From contig JAKAXM010000009.1 of NCBI GenBank assembly GCA_021816625.1, positions 16,414 to 80,413 on the forward strand: DNA of 64,000 bases, in the 5' to 3' direction. Shown here piece by piece: positions 21,726-31,318 of this stretch (positions within the stretch are counted from its first letter, which is position 1; the number at the start of each line of letters is the position of its first letter). Origin of the DNA: Pseudomonadota bacterium. Lineage in GTDB: Bacteria; Pseudomonadota; Gammaproteobacteria; Acidiferrobacterales; Acidiferrobacteraceae. Made by a program: the position numbers and the translations under genes. The notes beneath the pieces were generated by a model that was not told the origin of the DNA, did no database searches, and saw nothing but the letters and a program-made list of their open reading frames with translations.

Positions 21726-22136
21726 ATGTCAGAGGATGTCTTGAGTATTCTGACGGAGGCCGTCAAGGGCCGCCGTTGTTGCGCAATGCGCTACCGCGAC
21801 CAGTTGCAGGCGCGTGTCGTGGAGCCGCATGCTATCTACGAGGATGCGAGCGGGGAGGTCATCGTCGATTGTTATCAGGTCGACGGTTACTCGCAGGCGG
21901 GTCGCACCCCGCCGTTCTGGCGACCGTTCCGGTTGCGCAAGATCGCCGCGGCGACCCTTCTGAAGAAGACCTTTGTGCCACGACGCTCGGAGGGTTTTAG
22001 CCCGACGCGGCTGCGTTACCGCTCGGGCCTGCTCTGCATCGTGTCCGAAGGTCTCGATGTCCGGGGGCGGATGCCGCGCACAGGCGAGGCCGTGGGCCCG
22101 TTTTTGCCACCCAAGGCCGCGCGCCACAGGCCCTGA
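21726..22136 (+). CDS. Small protein, WYL-domain-like
   Basis: 136 aa with SD 'aggagg' before ATG; 'CCAMRYRDQLQARVVEPHAIYEDASGEVIVDCYQVDGYSQ...WRPFRLRKIAAATLL' resembles WYL segments; weak similarity by eye. Confidence 0.6.
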   Translation: MSEDVLSILTEAVKGRRCCAMRYRDQLQARVVEPHAIYEDASGEVIVDCYQVDGYSQAGRTPPFWRPFRLRKIAAATLLKKTFVPRRSEGFSPTRLRYRSGLLCIVSEGLDVRGRMPRTGEAVGPFLPPKAARHRP

Positions 22137-22155
22137 TACACCTGATCGCCGCCCG

Positions 22156-22953
22156 TCACGCGGCGTAATGGGTGTAGGCCTCTTGTACCACTTCCCCCCC
22201 GTATTTCCGTTCGAGCCGGCGGATGATGAAGTGTCCGCGCGCCATGCCTTGAAAATGGTCGATGAAAAGCCCGTTGACCAAGGCGCCCGAGGCGGCGCCT
22301 ATGACCGGGATGGCCTGGGCGGCGGCCCTCTCGGTGACGTTTACCGAAAACCGCTCGGCGACCGTGGTGATCAGCCGCACGAGTGCGGGCGCATCGGTGC
22401 GCCGCAATCCGCGGCGGCCGACATGATTGATGGCGTCCGAGGTTGCCTGGGCGAGGGCCTCCCGAGTGGCGAGATAGGCAGGTCCGGCCCCCTCACCCGA
22501 TCCGGTCGAACCTCCTAAGGCTAGTACCTGGACGCAGTCGAGTTGCGTGGCGGGGACCTCAAGATCGGCGCCTTCGCTGCGGGCTATGTCGGCTATAGAT
22601 CGCATCATGATGGTCAAGGAGATCGGCAGCTCGATTGCGAGGGCGGGCGCACCAAGAAAACCGCTGGCTGCGCCCATGAGGCTTGCCGCCGCCGTGTGCC
22701 AGCCTTCGGAGGCTCGCTGTGGTCCGCCGTGGCGGTCGGGACTGCGTAAGGTCGCAAGGGCGCTACGCAAGGATACATGGATCGCCCCTTGGGTAAGCCG
22801 CCCGATCTCGTCTGTGACGCGGCGCGGGAGGATGGCGATCGCCTTTTCCAGGGGCATACCGATTACTGCGGCAAGTCGCGCCGCAAGCCCCGGGTTCTCA
22901 AGGAGCCTGCGGGCGCGTTGCAAATCCTGGTGGTCGACATCATTGAGCGTCAT
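22156..22953 (-). CDS. EcsC family protein
   Basis: 'ALATLRS...ASLMGAASGFLGAPALAIELPISLTIMMRSIADIARSEGADL', 'AIPVIGAASGALVNGLFIDHFQGMARGHFIIRRLERKYG' match EcsC character. Confidence 0.82.
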   Translation of the reverse strand: MTLNDVDHQDLQRARRLLENPGLAARLAAVIGMPLEKAIAILPRRVTDEIGRLTQGAIHVSLRSALATLRSPDRHGGPQRASEGWHTAAASLMGAASGFLGAPALAIELPISLTIMMRSIADIARSEGADLEVPATQLDCVQVLALGGSTGSGEGAGPAYLATREALAQATSDAINHVGRRGLRRTDAPALVRLITTVAERFSVNVTERAAAQAIPVIGAASGALVNGLFIDHFQGMARGHFIIRRLERKYGGEVVQEAYTHYAA

Positions 22954-23173
22954 GGCTTGCGGTCTCGCGTCTCTCTGCCGGGCGCTTTGAGGCTAAGGAC
23001 CGCTGGACGCCGGCGCATCAGGGCGCCTTCCTCCGGCCTCTGGCCACGGCCCATACTACGGCGGGGCAGCCCGTTTGACATCCGGCCCTTCGGAGGAGGC
23101 CTTCCCTTGGGGACGGTCGGTCAGCGGGCGCTCGGGAGGACGAGTTACCGTCCCGGGTCCAGCCGAGTCCCGT

Positions 23174-24934
23174 TCAGATCTCCCCAGCCTCCGTCTCCGC
23201 TTCGCCATCGCCGTTCATACGCTCGACGAGTGCCTGCAGGGTGCGGCTGTCACGGGCCCGCATGATCTCCGCAGCCTGCCGTCTTAGTTCGCCGATCGCG
23301 CTGTCGCGGACGATCTTTTTGATCTCGAGGAGTGCCGCCGGGTGCATGCTGAATTCGCGCAGTCCCAGACCCAGGAGGAGACGGGTGTAGCGGGAATCGC
23401 CTGCCATCTCTCCGCACATGGCGACCGGTATGCCCTGTTCCGCCGCTGCCTGTATCGTTTTTGCGATCAGTCGGAGGACCGAGGGATGAAGGGGGTCGTA
23501 GAGGTAGTTCACAGTGTCATCGACCCGGTCGATGGCCAGTGTGTACTGAATGAGGTCGTTGGTCCCAATCGACAGGAAGTCCAGATGGGCAGCAAAGAGA
23601 TCGGCGGACACCGCCGCCGCCGGCACCTCGATCATTCCCCCGATCGGGATATCGGGATCAAATCCGTGCCCGTCCTGGCGCAGGTCAGCTTGCACCTCGG
23701 CTACGATATCCCGGACTCGCGAGACCTCGTCGAGACTTGAGAGCATGGGTATCATAAGACGTACTTGGCCGAATGCCGAGGCCCGGAGGATGGCGCGCAG
23801 CTGGGTCTTGAATAGCGCCACGTCCTGCAGGCAGAGGCGCACGGCACGCAGCCCCAGGGCCGGGTTGACGGCCGTGATCGGTATCTCGATATCAATACGT
23901 TTGTCGGCGCCCAAATCGAGGGTGCGGATAGTAACGGGCCGCCCAGGCAGGTCTTTGATGACTCGTATGTAGGCGGCAAGCTGCTCCTCCTCGTTGGGCG
24001 GGGCACCGCGGTTCATGAACAAAAATTCCGTCCGGTACAGCCCAATCCCGTTGGCCAGCACCTGGTGTACCGCCGCGAGATCCTCCGGGAGTTCGATATT
24101 GGCCATGAGTTGAACGCTGACACCGTCGCGGCTCACTGCCTCACTCGTCCGCAAGGCATCGAGCTCACGCTGGAGGCGCGCGATCTTCTCGGCGCGCCGT
24201 TCGTATTCGGCGATCACGATGTCGTCGGCGTCCACGAACAGCACGCCGCGCTTTCCATCGACGATCAATTCGTCATCGTTATCGATATATTGGGTGGCGC
24301 CGTGGACTGCGACGATGGCCGGTATGCCAAGGCTGCGCGATAGAATGGCGGTATGGGATATCGGGCCGCCAAGATTGGTGATAAAGGCGATGATACCCTT
24401 GTTCTTGAGGGCGACGGCATCTGCGGGGGCGAGGTCGTTGGCTACGACGACCCGCCCGCACAGATCGGCCGGCGCCCGTTCGTTTTCGCGCTCGTCGGGG
24501 TTTAGGAGGTTACGCAACACTCGCTCGACGACCTGAGCGACATCGATCTTTTTGTTGCGCAGGTACGGATCTTCCATGGCTTCAAAGACCGCGATCAAGC
24601 GATCGCTTTGGGTCTTTAGGGCGAATTCCGCGTTCCACTGTTGTTCGCGGATATCGTCTATCGGCGCCTCAGAGACCATGGTGTCGCTCAATATCAAGAG
24701 GTGGGTGTCTATGAAGCTCGCCGCCTCGAGCGGGGCGTCTGCCGGGATGTGGTTACGTATCTCGCTCAATTCGGCCCGGGTGCTGGCCACGGCCGCTAGA
24801 AACCGCGCCACCTCCTCTTCCACGAGCTCTTTGGGCACGGCGTATTCGGGGACGCTTATGCGCTCACGTTTTATGACAAACGCGCGGCCGATCGCGATCC
24901 CGCTACTGACCCCTTTGCCGTGCAGTGCCAGCAT
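23174..24934 (-). CDS. ptsI: PTS phosphoenolpyruvate-protein phosphotransferase (enzyme I)
   Basis: 'GGPISHTAILSRSLGIPAIV', 'GIGLYRTEFLFMNR', 'SIGTNDLIQYTLAIDR', 'PVAMCGEMAGD'; start set at 'MLALHGKGVSSGIAIG'. Confidence 0.96.
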   Translation of the reverse strand: MLALHGKGVSSGIAIGRAFVIKRERISVPEYAVPKELVEEEVARFLAAVASTRAELSEIRNHIPADAPLEAASFIDTHLLILSDTMVSEAPIDDIREQQWNAEFALKTQSDRLIAVFEAMEDPYLRNKKIDVAQVVERVLRNLLNPDERENERAPADLCGRVVVANDLAPADAVALKNKGIIAFITNLGGPISHTAILSRSLGIPAIVAVHGATQYIDNDDELIVDGKRGVLFVDADDIVIAEYERRAEKIARLQRELDALRTSEAVSRDGVSVQLMANIELPEDLAAVHQVLANGIGLYRTEFLFMNRGAPPNEEEQLAAYIRVIKDLPGRPVTIRTLDLGADKRIDIEIPITAVNPALGLRAVRLCLQDVALFKTQLRAILRASAFGQVRLMIPMLSSLDEVSRVRDIVAEVQADLRQDGHGFDPDIPIGGMIEVPAAAVSADLFAAHLDFLSIGTNDLIQYTLAIDRVDDTVNYLYDPLHPSVLRLIAKTIQAAAEQGIPVAMCGEMAGDSRYTRLLLGLGLREFSMHPAALLEIKKIVRDSAIGELRRQAAEIMRARDSRTLQALVERMNGDGEAETEAGEI

Positions 24935-25212
24935 CAGCTGCTCTCTCCAAAGCGACTCTGGATTAACTCCGACAGCGCGGCGGTGGCCGCAGCCTCGTCG
25001 GGCCCTTCTGCACAAATCTTGAGGGTGCTGCCTTGCCCAGCTGCGAGCATCATGATGCCCATGATGCTCTTGCCATTGACGGTGCGGCCATCGCGCGTAA
25101 CCGTGATTGCCGAAGCAAACGACGACGCGAGGCTCACGAGCTTTGCCGATGCGCGCGCGTGCATGCCAAGTTTATTTACCACCAGGATCTCAACGCACTT
25201 CATGATCGGCAT
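24934..25212 (-). CDS. ptsH: HPr phosphocarrier
   Basis: His site 'LGMHARASAKL' and Ser46-type 'GKSIMGIMMLAA'. Confidence 0.96.
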   Translation of the reverse strand: MPIMKCVEILVVNKLGMHARASAKLVSLASSFASAITVTRDGRTVNGKSIMGIMMLAAGQGSTLKICAEGPDEAAATAALSELIQSRFGESS

Positions 25213-25612
25213 TATCCAGAAGACAAAATTCCGTAGCGCACACGATTCCTTCCATGCCGCCGCTCAGTGCCTTACCTATCAACTCATGGAGAGGCAAGTC
25301 CCGGTAGTTCAGGACGCGGATCAGCATGGGAAGATTGAGGCCGGTAACAAGCTCGATGCGATGGCGGGCCAAAAGCCGACAGGCGACGTTGATGTGCGTC
25401 GCCCCGTAGATGTCGGCCAGGATCAGGACGCCGTTACCCTCATCTACGGCCTTGATCGCTTGGGCAAGGGATGCACCCAATTCGTCGGGGGGCGTGTCGT
25501 AGCGGACGGGGAAGGCGGCGAGCGCTGGTGGCCGCTGGCCGAGGACGTGATCAACGGCTTCCAGCAAACCGAGTGCCACGTCTTTTTGTGCAAGAACCAG
25601 CAATCCTATCAT
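25190..25612 (-). CDS. PTS EIIA component, mannose family
   Basis: 'MIGLLVLAQKDVALGLLEAVDHVLG', 'GNGVLILADIYGATHINVACRLL', 'ELVTGLNLPMLIRVLNYR'. Confidence 0.92.
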   Translation of the reverse strand: MIGLLVLAQKDVALGLLEAVDHVLGQRPPALAAFPVRYDTPPDELGASLAQAIKAVDEGNGVLILADIYGATHINVACRLLARHRIELVTGLNLPMLIRVLNYRDLPLHELIGKALSGGMEGIVCATEFCLLDNADHEVR

Positions 25613-25679
25613 TAACCCCTTACCCCTCTATCCCGCCGTAATAGCCGTAAATACCGTTAGCACCTGTGAGTGTATACCG

Positions 25680-26564
25680 TTATGCCGGTTTCGCTGGCGG
25701 GGGGGACAGACCCTCCGTCAATTCGCGGTGACGGATCTGGGTGCTGATGCCCTGTTTTCGAAAGTGCGCGGCCAGCTTTTCCACGAGATACACGGAGCGG
25801 TGCTGGCCGCCCGTACAGCCTATGGCCACTGTGAGATAACTGCGGTTTTCCTGTTCGAAGCCCGGTAGCCAGCGCGCCAGGAAGTCGGCGATATGTTCCT
25901 GCATCGCCGCGACTTCCGGATGGCGGTCGAGGAAGGCCGCAACCTCCTGGTCGCGGCCGGTCAGCGCGCGCAGGCTCTGTTCCCAATAGGGATTGGGTAG
26001 GCAGCGGACGTCGAATACGTAGTCGGCGTCGAGCGGTGTCCCATGCTTGAAGCCAAAGGATTCAAAGAGCAAGGTAATGCCGCGCGTGCTACTACCGCGC
26101 GCGAACTCATAGATGAGCTGGCGCAGTTGCTGGGCGCTCGTATGGGTCGTGTCTATGCGTCGCGTGGACGAAAGCGATAGGGGCTCGAGCAACGATTTCT
26201 CGAGACGTATGCTCTCCAGAAGCGGCGTCTGGGCATTACTCAAGGGGTGCCGTCTGCGCGTTTCCTTGAAGCGCTTTACGAGCACGGCCTCGTCGGCTTC
26301 GAGAAATATGATGCGATAGTCGATCCCTACGGCGCGCAGTTTCTCGAGATTCATGGGCGCGGTGTCGAGAAAGAGACGGTTACGGGCGTCTATGCCCAGA
26401 GCAATATCCGAAAACTCCGATCCGACCCCGGCTACGTGATTGGCAAAATGCGGCAGCAGGGCTGCCGGCAGGTTGTCGATGCAATAAAAACCCACGTCCT
26501 CCAGGGCTTGCAGGGCGATACTTTTGCCAGATCCCGACAGACCGCTTATGATGATGAAACTCAT
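25680..26564 (-). CDS. rapZ: RapZ, RNase adapter / nucleotide-binding protein
   Basis: Walker A 'ISGLSGSGKSIALQALEDVGFYCIDNLP', 'IGCTGGQHRSVYLVEKL', 'LLFESFGFKHGTPLDADYVFDVRCLPNPYW'. Confidence 0.97.
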   Translation of the reverse strand: MSFIIISGLSGSGKSIALQALEDVGFYCIDNLPAALLPHFANHVAGVGSEFSDIALGIDARNRLFLDTAPMNLEKLRAVGIDYRIIFLEADEAVLVKRFKETRRRHPLSNAQTPLLESIRLEKSLLEPLSLSSTRRIDTTHTSAQQLRQLIYEFARGSSTRGITLLFESFGFKHGTPLDADYVFDVRCLPNPYWEQSLRALTGRDQEVAAFLDRHPEVAAMQEHIADFLARWLPGFEQENRSYLTVAIGCTGGQHRSVYLVEKLAAHFRKQGISTQIRHRELTEGLSPPPAKPA

Positions 26565-27508
26565 GACGGTTTCATGGCGAGGCTTTGGCGGCGCATGAAG
26601 TCTTCGAGCGCGTTGATCCCGCGCCGACGGAGAATGTGTCCGCGGGTCGCGACCTCGACTAGGACTGCGAGGTTGCGGCCGGGAGCGACGAATAGCGCCA
26701 CTTCGGCTACCTCGATCCCGAGTATCGAGCGCGTCTTTTGTTCAGCCTGCAGCCTATCGATGCCCGCCTGCGCGCCCGGTGCGTAATCTTTAAGCCGTAC
26801 GATAAGGTGCAGGGTCTTCTCGCGCCGGACCGCGGTTTCACCGAACATGGCGCGGATGTTCAGGATGCCAAGGCCCCGGACCTCCAGGAAGTCGCATAGC
26901 ATGTCGGGGCAGCGTCCCTGCAAGGCGTCGGGCCCAAGCCGGAAGAACTCGCAGGCATCGTCTGCGATGAGCCTATGTCCGCGGCTCAAAAGCTCCAAGG
27001 CGAGCTCGCTCTTGCCGATCCCGCTTTCGCCCGTCAAGAACACCCCAAGGCCCATGACCTCCATGAATACGCCGTGCAGGACCTCGCGTTCGGCGAGCGC
27101 GCGCGCCAGATAAAACTGAAGGTCATGGATGACGCGCGGGCTCGGCAGTGATGAACGAAAGAGCGGCATGGCCGCTGTGTTGGCGGCCTCCAGCATATCG
27201 TCTGGGATGGTCTCGTCGTTTGCTACGATGACGATGGCAGACGAGGGCGACCCAAATATCTCCGCTAGCGCCTCTTTTCGAGCGGCGCTCGTTATGTGGT
27301 CGTAGAGGTAGGCCTTTTCGTTTGCGCCTATGACCTGGACGCGGTTGGGATGCACGAAGTTCAGGTGGCCAACCAGCGCCATGCCCGGGAAGCGCGCGGT
27401 CGCAAGTTCGAGCAGCCGGCTTGCGCCGGCCCGCCCTCCGACCCACGCGAGCTTTAGGGTCTCGTGTTGGGCCTCGTAGACGTCTTCCGCGGTCAATATG
27501 GTACTCAT
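26561..27508 (-). CDS. hprK: HPr(Ser) kinase/phosphorylase
   Basis: 'LTGESGIGKSELALELLSRGHRLIADDACEF', 'VRGLGILNIRAMFGETAV'. Confidence 0.97.
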   Translation of the reverse strand: MSTILTAEDVYEAQHETLKLAWVGGRAGASRLLELATARFPGMALVGHLNFVHPNRVQVIGANEKAYLYDHITSAARKEALAEIFGSPSSAIVIVANDETIPDDMLEAANTAAMPLFRSSLPSPRVIHDLQFYLARALAEREVLHGVFMEVMGLGVFLTGESGIGKSELALELLSRGHRLIADDACEFFRLGPDALQGRCPDMLCDFLEVRGLGILNIRAMFGETAVRREKTLHLIVRLKDYAPGAQAGIDRLQAEQKTRSILGIEVAEVALFVAPGRNLAVLVEVATRGHILRRRGINALEDFMRRQSLAMKPS

Positions 27509-27652
27509 GGCACCCGGTTTTCATCCGCAGGCACGGTGTCCCGGGGCGGGACACTCCGCCGTGAGGCGGTCATGGCGCGGAATGCTATCGCCTCAGTATA
27601 TCGCTCCCGGCGGAAATGGGCGAGATGTGTCCGCCATTGCCGGCGATCGGGC

Positions 27653-27952
27653 TTAGCCGGGGCGGTGGGGATCGGTCATTTTCTCCTTGTGGCGCAGGAC
27701 TTGTCGGTCGAGCTTGTCTATGAGCAGGTCGATTGCGGCATACATGTCTTCACCCGCGGCATCGGCATGGATGACCGCGCCTTTAGCGCGGATGTTGGCC
27801 TCGGCGCTGAAGCGCTTCTTCTCGACGTGCAAGACGACGTCGGCGGTAATGGCATGGTCGAAGTGGCGCTGGATGCGGCCGACTTTTTCACGTGCGTAGT
27901 CGCGCAAGGGTGGGGTTATATCGACCTGCTGTCCGCTAACTGTGATATCCAT
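27653..27952 (-). CDS. hpf: Ribosome hibernation promoting factor
   Basis: 'MDITVSGQQVDITPPLRDYAREKVGRIQRHFDHAI', 'DMYAAIDLLIDKLDRQVLRHKEK'. Confidence 0.95.
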   Translation of the reverse strand: MDITVSGQQVDITPPLRDYAREKVGRIQRHFDHAITADVVLHVEKKRFSAEANIRAKGAVIHADAAGEDMYAAIDLLIDKLDRQVLRHKEKMTDPHRPG

Positions 27953-27972
27953 TGGATTCCCCTTATTGTTGG

Positions 27973-29415
27973 CTAGACAAGCGATTTCCGCTGACTCGAT
28001 GGCGGGATGCTGAGTGACTCCCGGTACTTTGCAATGGTACGGCGCGCGATGTTGATGCCTTGCTCCAAAAGCATGTCGGCGATCTTGCTGTCGCTAACCG
28101 GTCGTTCCGGCGACTCGTTTTCGACGATCTTGCGAATAAGCGAGCGAATGGCCGTAGCCGAGCAGGTGCCCCCATCGGCAGTACCCACGTGGCTTGAAAA
28201 GAAATACTTAAGTTCGAATATGCCGCGCGGCGTCATCATATACTTGCTGGTCGTGACGCGTGACACCGTGGATTCGTGCATGCCCACCTCGCCTGCCACG
28301 TCGTGCAGGACGAGGGGCTTCATCGCCTCCGGGCCGTGCTCGAAAAACGCCCGCTGGCGGTCTACGATCACGCGCGCGACCTTGAGTAGGGTGTCATTGC
28401 GACTCTGCAGGCTCTTTAAGAACCAGCGTGCTTCTTGGAGGTGGTCATGCAGGAAGCGGTCCTGTGCCGAGCCGCGGCCCCGCTGAATCATCTGCTCGTA
28501 GTGGGCGTTGATGCGCAGTCGCGGCATGGCAGCCACGTTCAGTTCCGCACGCCAGCTTCCGCGCCGCTTCTTGACGATCACCTCGGGCACCACATAGGTC
28601 GCGGGGGTGCTGGACACGAGCGCGCCCGGCCGGGGATTCAGACTCTTTAGAAGGGTCAGTGCCTGCCCCAACGTATCGGAGTCGAGGTGGGTCAGGCGCT
28701 TTATCTCTTTGAAGTCCCGCAGTCCGAGCAGTTTAAGGTGCGCAGGATCGGTCAGCAGGCGGGCGGCATCGCGATAGGGGGTCGCGGGGTCGAGGCGGCG
28801 CAGCTGCAGGTCGAGGCATTCACCGAGGTGTCGGGCCGCGACCCCGATCGGGTCGAAATTCTGCACCTGATGCAAAACCGCCTCGACTTCGTCTTCACCG
28901 AGATCGAGATCCGGGAGTGTCGACAGGATCTCGTTTACGCCCCCAATGAAATACCCGTCCTCATCGATCGCGTCTATGATGGCTACGGCAATCAGACGGT
29001 CGCGTTCCGAGAACGGGGTCATTTGGAGTTGCCAGAGCAGGTGTTCCTTGAGGCTGGTAGGCAGGCTGTTGCGGGCCTCGAAACTGGTCTCGTTTTCCTT
29101 GTCGTCGCTGCCGTTGCCGGTGCTTGCCGTCCCGTAGTTCTCCTCCCAATCGAGTTCCTTTAGCTCGCCGTCGCCATTATCCCCGTCGTCGGTCGCGCCA
29201 TCGTCCTGGCTCGTTTCCGCGGCCGTAGTCTCGGCCGCTACGCCTTCCTCGCCTTCAGGGTGATCGCTTTCCTCGAGCAAGGGGTTTTTTTCGAGGACTT
29301 CGCGGATCTCTTGCTCGAGCTCTATGGACGATAGCTGCAACAGGCGGATCGCCTGTTGCAGCTGGGGCGTGATCGTGAGGTGTTGCCCGATTCTGAGGTC
29401 AAGTGTCTGTTTCAT
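27973..29415 (-). CDS. rpoN: RNA polymerase sigma-54 factor
   Basis: 'MKQTLDLRIGQHLTITPQLQQAIRLLQLSSIELEQEI', 'VAGEVGMHESTVSRVTTSKYMMTPRGIFELKYFFS', RpoN box 'ARRTIAKYRESLSI'; ATG at 29415. Confidence 0.97.
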   Translation of the reverse strand: MKQTLDLRIGQHLTITPQLQQAIRLLQLSSIELEQEIREVLEKNPLLEESDHPEGEEGVAAETTAAETSQDDGATDDGDNGDGELKELDWEENYGTASTGNGSDDKENETSFEARNSLPTSLKEHLLWQLQMTPFSERDRLIAVAIIDAIDEDGYFIGGVNEILSTLPDLDLGEDEVEAVLHQVQNFDPIGVAARHLGECLDLQLRRLDPATPYRDAARLLTDPAHLKLLGLRDFKEIKRLTHLDSDTLGQALTLLKSLNPRPGALVSSTPATYVVPEVIVKKRRGSWRAELNVAAMPRLRINAHYEQMIQRGRGSAQDRFLHDHLQEARWFLKSLQSRNDTLLKVARVIVDRQRAFFEHGPEAMKPLVLHDVAGEVGMHESTVSRVTTSKYMMTPRGIFELKYFFSSHVGTADGGTCSATAIRSLIRKIVENESPERPVSDSKIADMLLEQGINIARRTIAKYRESLSIPPSSQRKSLV

Positions 29416-29656
29416 GGGGCTCCTGAACCCAAGTTTAGTCCATTCCGGGAATTTCCGGAACGCCGACCGAGGCCCATGGCCCGGGCGGCAGGTCTCGGCC
29501 ATACCCGCGGTCGCCGCTTGGCTCGGGGCCCCGTTTCGGCAAGAGCGGCCCCTGTCCATCGCAATCGGGGCCCTTGCCGCGTCTCGTCGCATGAGCTCAG
29601 GGTCGGGATTGGGGAAGAAGGCCGGACTTCTGGCGGATGCGGTGGCCCTGAGGGTC

Positions 29657-30382
29657 CTAGAGCACGAAATTCTCGCCGAGATAGACCCGTTTGACGTCGG
29701 CATTGCTAAGGAGCGCCCCGGGCTCGCCTGCGGCCAGCACGTGTCCGTCGTTGATGATATAGGCGCGGTCGCAGATCTTGAGGGTTTCGCGGACGTTATG
29801 GTCGGTTATGAGTACGCCGATGCCGAGTTTGCGCAGATGCGAGATATGCTGCTGGATGTCGATCACCGAGATCGGGTCGACGCCCGCAAAGGGTTCGTCT
29901 AGGAGCATGAAGCGGGGCGTGGTAGCGAGCGCCCGGGCGATCTCTACGCGCCGGCGTTCGCCCCCCGATAGGCTCATGCCCATGGTCTTGCGGCGATCCG
30001 CGATGTGCAGATCCTGCAGTAACTCCTCGAGCCGCGCCGACCGCGCCTGCGAATCCAGCCCCTCTACTGTCTCTAAGATTGCGAGGATGTTGTCTTCGAC
30101 GGTCAATTTGCGGAAGACCGATGCCTCCTGCGGTAGGTAACCGACCCCCAGTTTGGCGCGCGCATGCATCGGCAAGCCGCCGATGTCTACCCCGTCCAAC
30201 AGGATTTGCCCCTGGTCTCTGCGGATAAGCCCGATTACCATATAAAAGCATGTGGTCTTGCCCGCCCCGTTGGGTCCTAATAGGCCGACCACCTCGCCGG
30301 CCTGCACTTCTAGGCTTACGTCTTTGACGACGCGCCGTCCCTTGTAGCCCTTCGAGAGGTGCATGGCCTCGAGCTTACTCAT
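29657..30382 (-). CDS. lptB: LPS export ABC transporter ATPase LptB
   Basis: '[21 protein letters not shown]', '[17 protein letters not shown]', '[16 protein letters not shown]'; start '[22 protein letters not shown]'. Confidence 0.97.
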   Translation of the reverse strand: MSKLEAMHLSKGYKGRRVVKDVSLEVQAGEVVGLLGPNGAGKTTCFYMVIGLIRRDQGQILLDGVDIGGLPMHARAKLGVGYLPQEASVFRKLTVEDNILAILETVEGLDSQARSARLEELLQDLHIADRRKTMGMSLSGGERRRVEIARALATTPRFMLLDEPFAGVDPISVIDIQQHISHLRKLGIGVLITDHNVRETLKICDRAYIINDGHVLAAGEPGALLSNADVKRVYLGENFVL

Positions 30383-30884
30383 GAGCCGTCCCGGTTTTCG
30401 GTGTGTGCGTCCGGGGAATGATGCGGGCATGGACGCGGGTCTTAGGCCCGCGCTCGGCGGTGATGCGCCGGGAGCGCACATAGTAGTGGACCACGTGACC
30501 GTGCAGGACATCGGTCCCCTGGCGAAACATGACCTGGCCCGTGAGGGTGACTTCGTCGGGGGCGGCCGCGAAGTGCAGCGTGTGCGCGACGCCAAAGAGC
30601 GGCAAGCCGCCGGTCTTTTGATCCTCCATGTGGACCGGGAACCCGACGGCATCTATCGAGATCACCTTACCGTGTGCTGAGTGCACGCGTACGCGTGCGG
30701 CTCGTATCGTGAGCCCGTCCTGGACTATGCGCACATGTCCCTCATAGAGACTGAGACCGGTGCGCTCGTCGACCTGGATGGTGTCGGCGCGCACGCTTAG
30801 AGGCTGTGCGAGTTGCCGGGTACGGGCGACTGCAGACGAAGCCAGTGCGCAGACCGTGAGCCCGATGGTCAGGGCGGATCTCAT
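30375..30884 (-). CDS. lptA: LPS transport periplasmic protein LptA
   Basis: OstA-like: '[41 protein letters not shown]'; lptC-lptA-lptB order. Confidence 0.92.
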   Translation of the reverse strand: MRSALTIGLTVCALASSAVARTRQLAQPLSVRADTIQVDERTGLSLYEGHVRIVQDGLTIRAARVRVHSAHGKVISIDAVGFPVHMEDQKTGGLPLFGVAHTLHFAAAPDEVTLTGQVMFRQGTDVLHGHVVHYYVRSRRITAERGPKTRVHARIIPRTHTPKTGTAHE

Positions 30885-31318
30885 GAGCGGAGGTGCACGG
30901 TGAGGGAGTGGGTACGGACATGCGTGGGGCCGACACGTGCCGTTGCCCCCCTAAATACCCGTACCGCACCGCGCATGATGAGGATGTGGCCGTGGGGCGA
31001 CACATAGCCCCGGCGCGCCGTGGTCGTCGTTACGGTGTGCCGTGCGAACTGCATGAGCCGCGGTTTTATGAGGATCGTCTGGTGGTTGCGGGGGAAGTGC
31101 ACGAGCCGTTCGGCGGTCAGTATGAAACGCGGCCGACCATGACGGTTCATGGCCGTCAGCTTGGCATGGTCGATGTAATAATCGGGGCGCGCCGGGGCCG
31201 TGTGCGTGAAGATCAAGGCCGGACGGACCAGGGCGTCGGGCAGCCACCAGAAGAGGCCCGAAAAGAGCAGCAACCCTGCCAGCAGCAGGAAACGGCTCAG
31301 CCACCGGCCCACGGACAC
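30881..31318 (-). CDS. lptC: LPS export protein LptC
   Basis: N-terminal TM, 'RPDYYIDHAKLTAMNRHGRPRFILTAERLVHFP'; GTG 31318 preferred (open frame to 31384). Confidence 0.88.
   Translation of the reverse strand: MSVGRWLSRFLLLAGLLLFSGLFWWLPDALVRPALIFTHTAPARPDYYIDHAKLTAMNRHGRPRFILTAERLVHFPRNHQTILIKPRLMQFARHTVTTTTARRGYVSPHGHILIMRGAVRVFRGATARVGPTHVRTHSLTVHLRS

Noticed and set aside
23174-30382. Incomplete PTS without EIIB/EIIC as a novel system
   Set aside because: Regulatory PTS with EI, HPr, EIIA-Man, HprK and RapZ near rpoN is already known in many proteobacteria; only the missing ptsN is notable.
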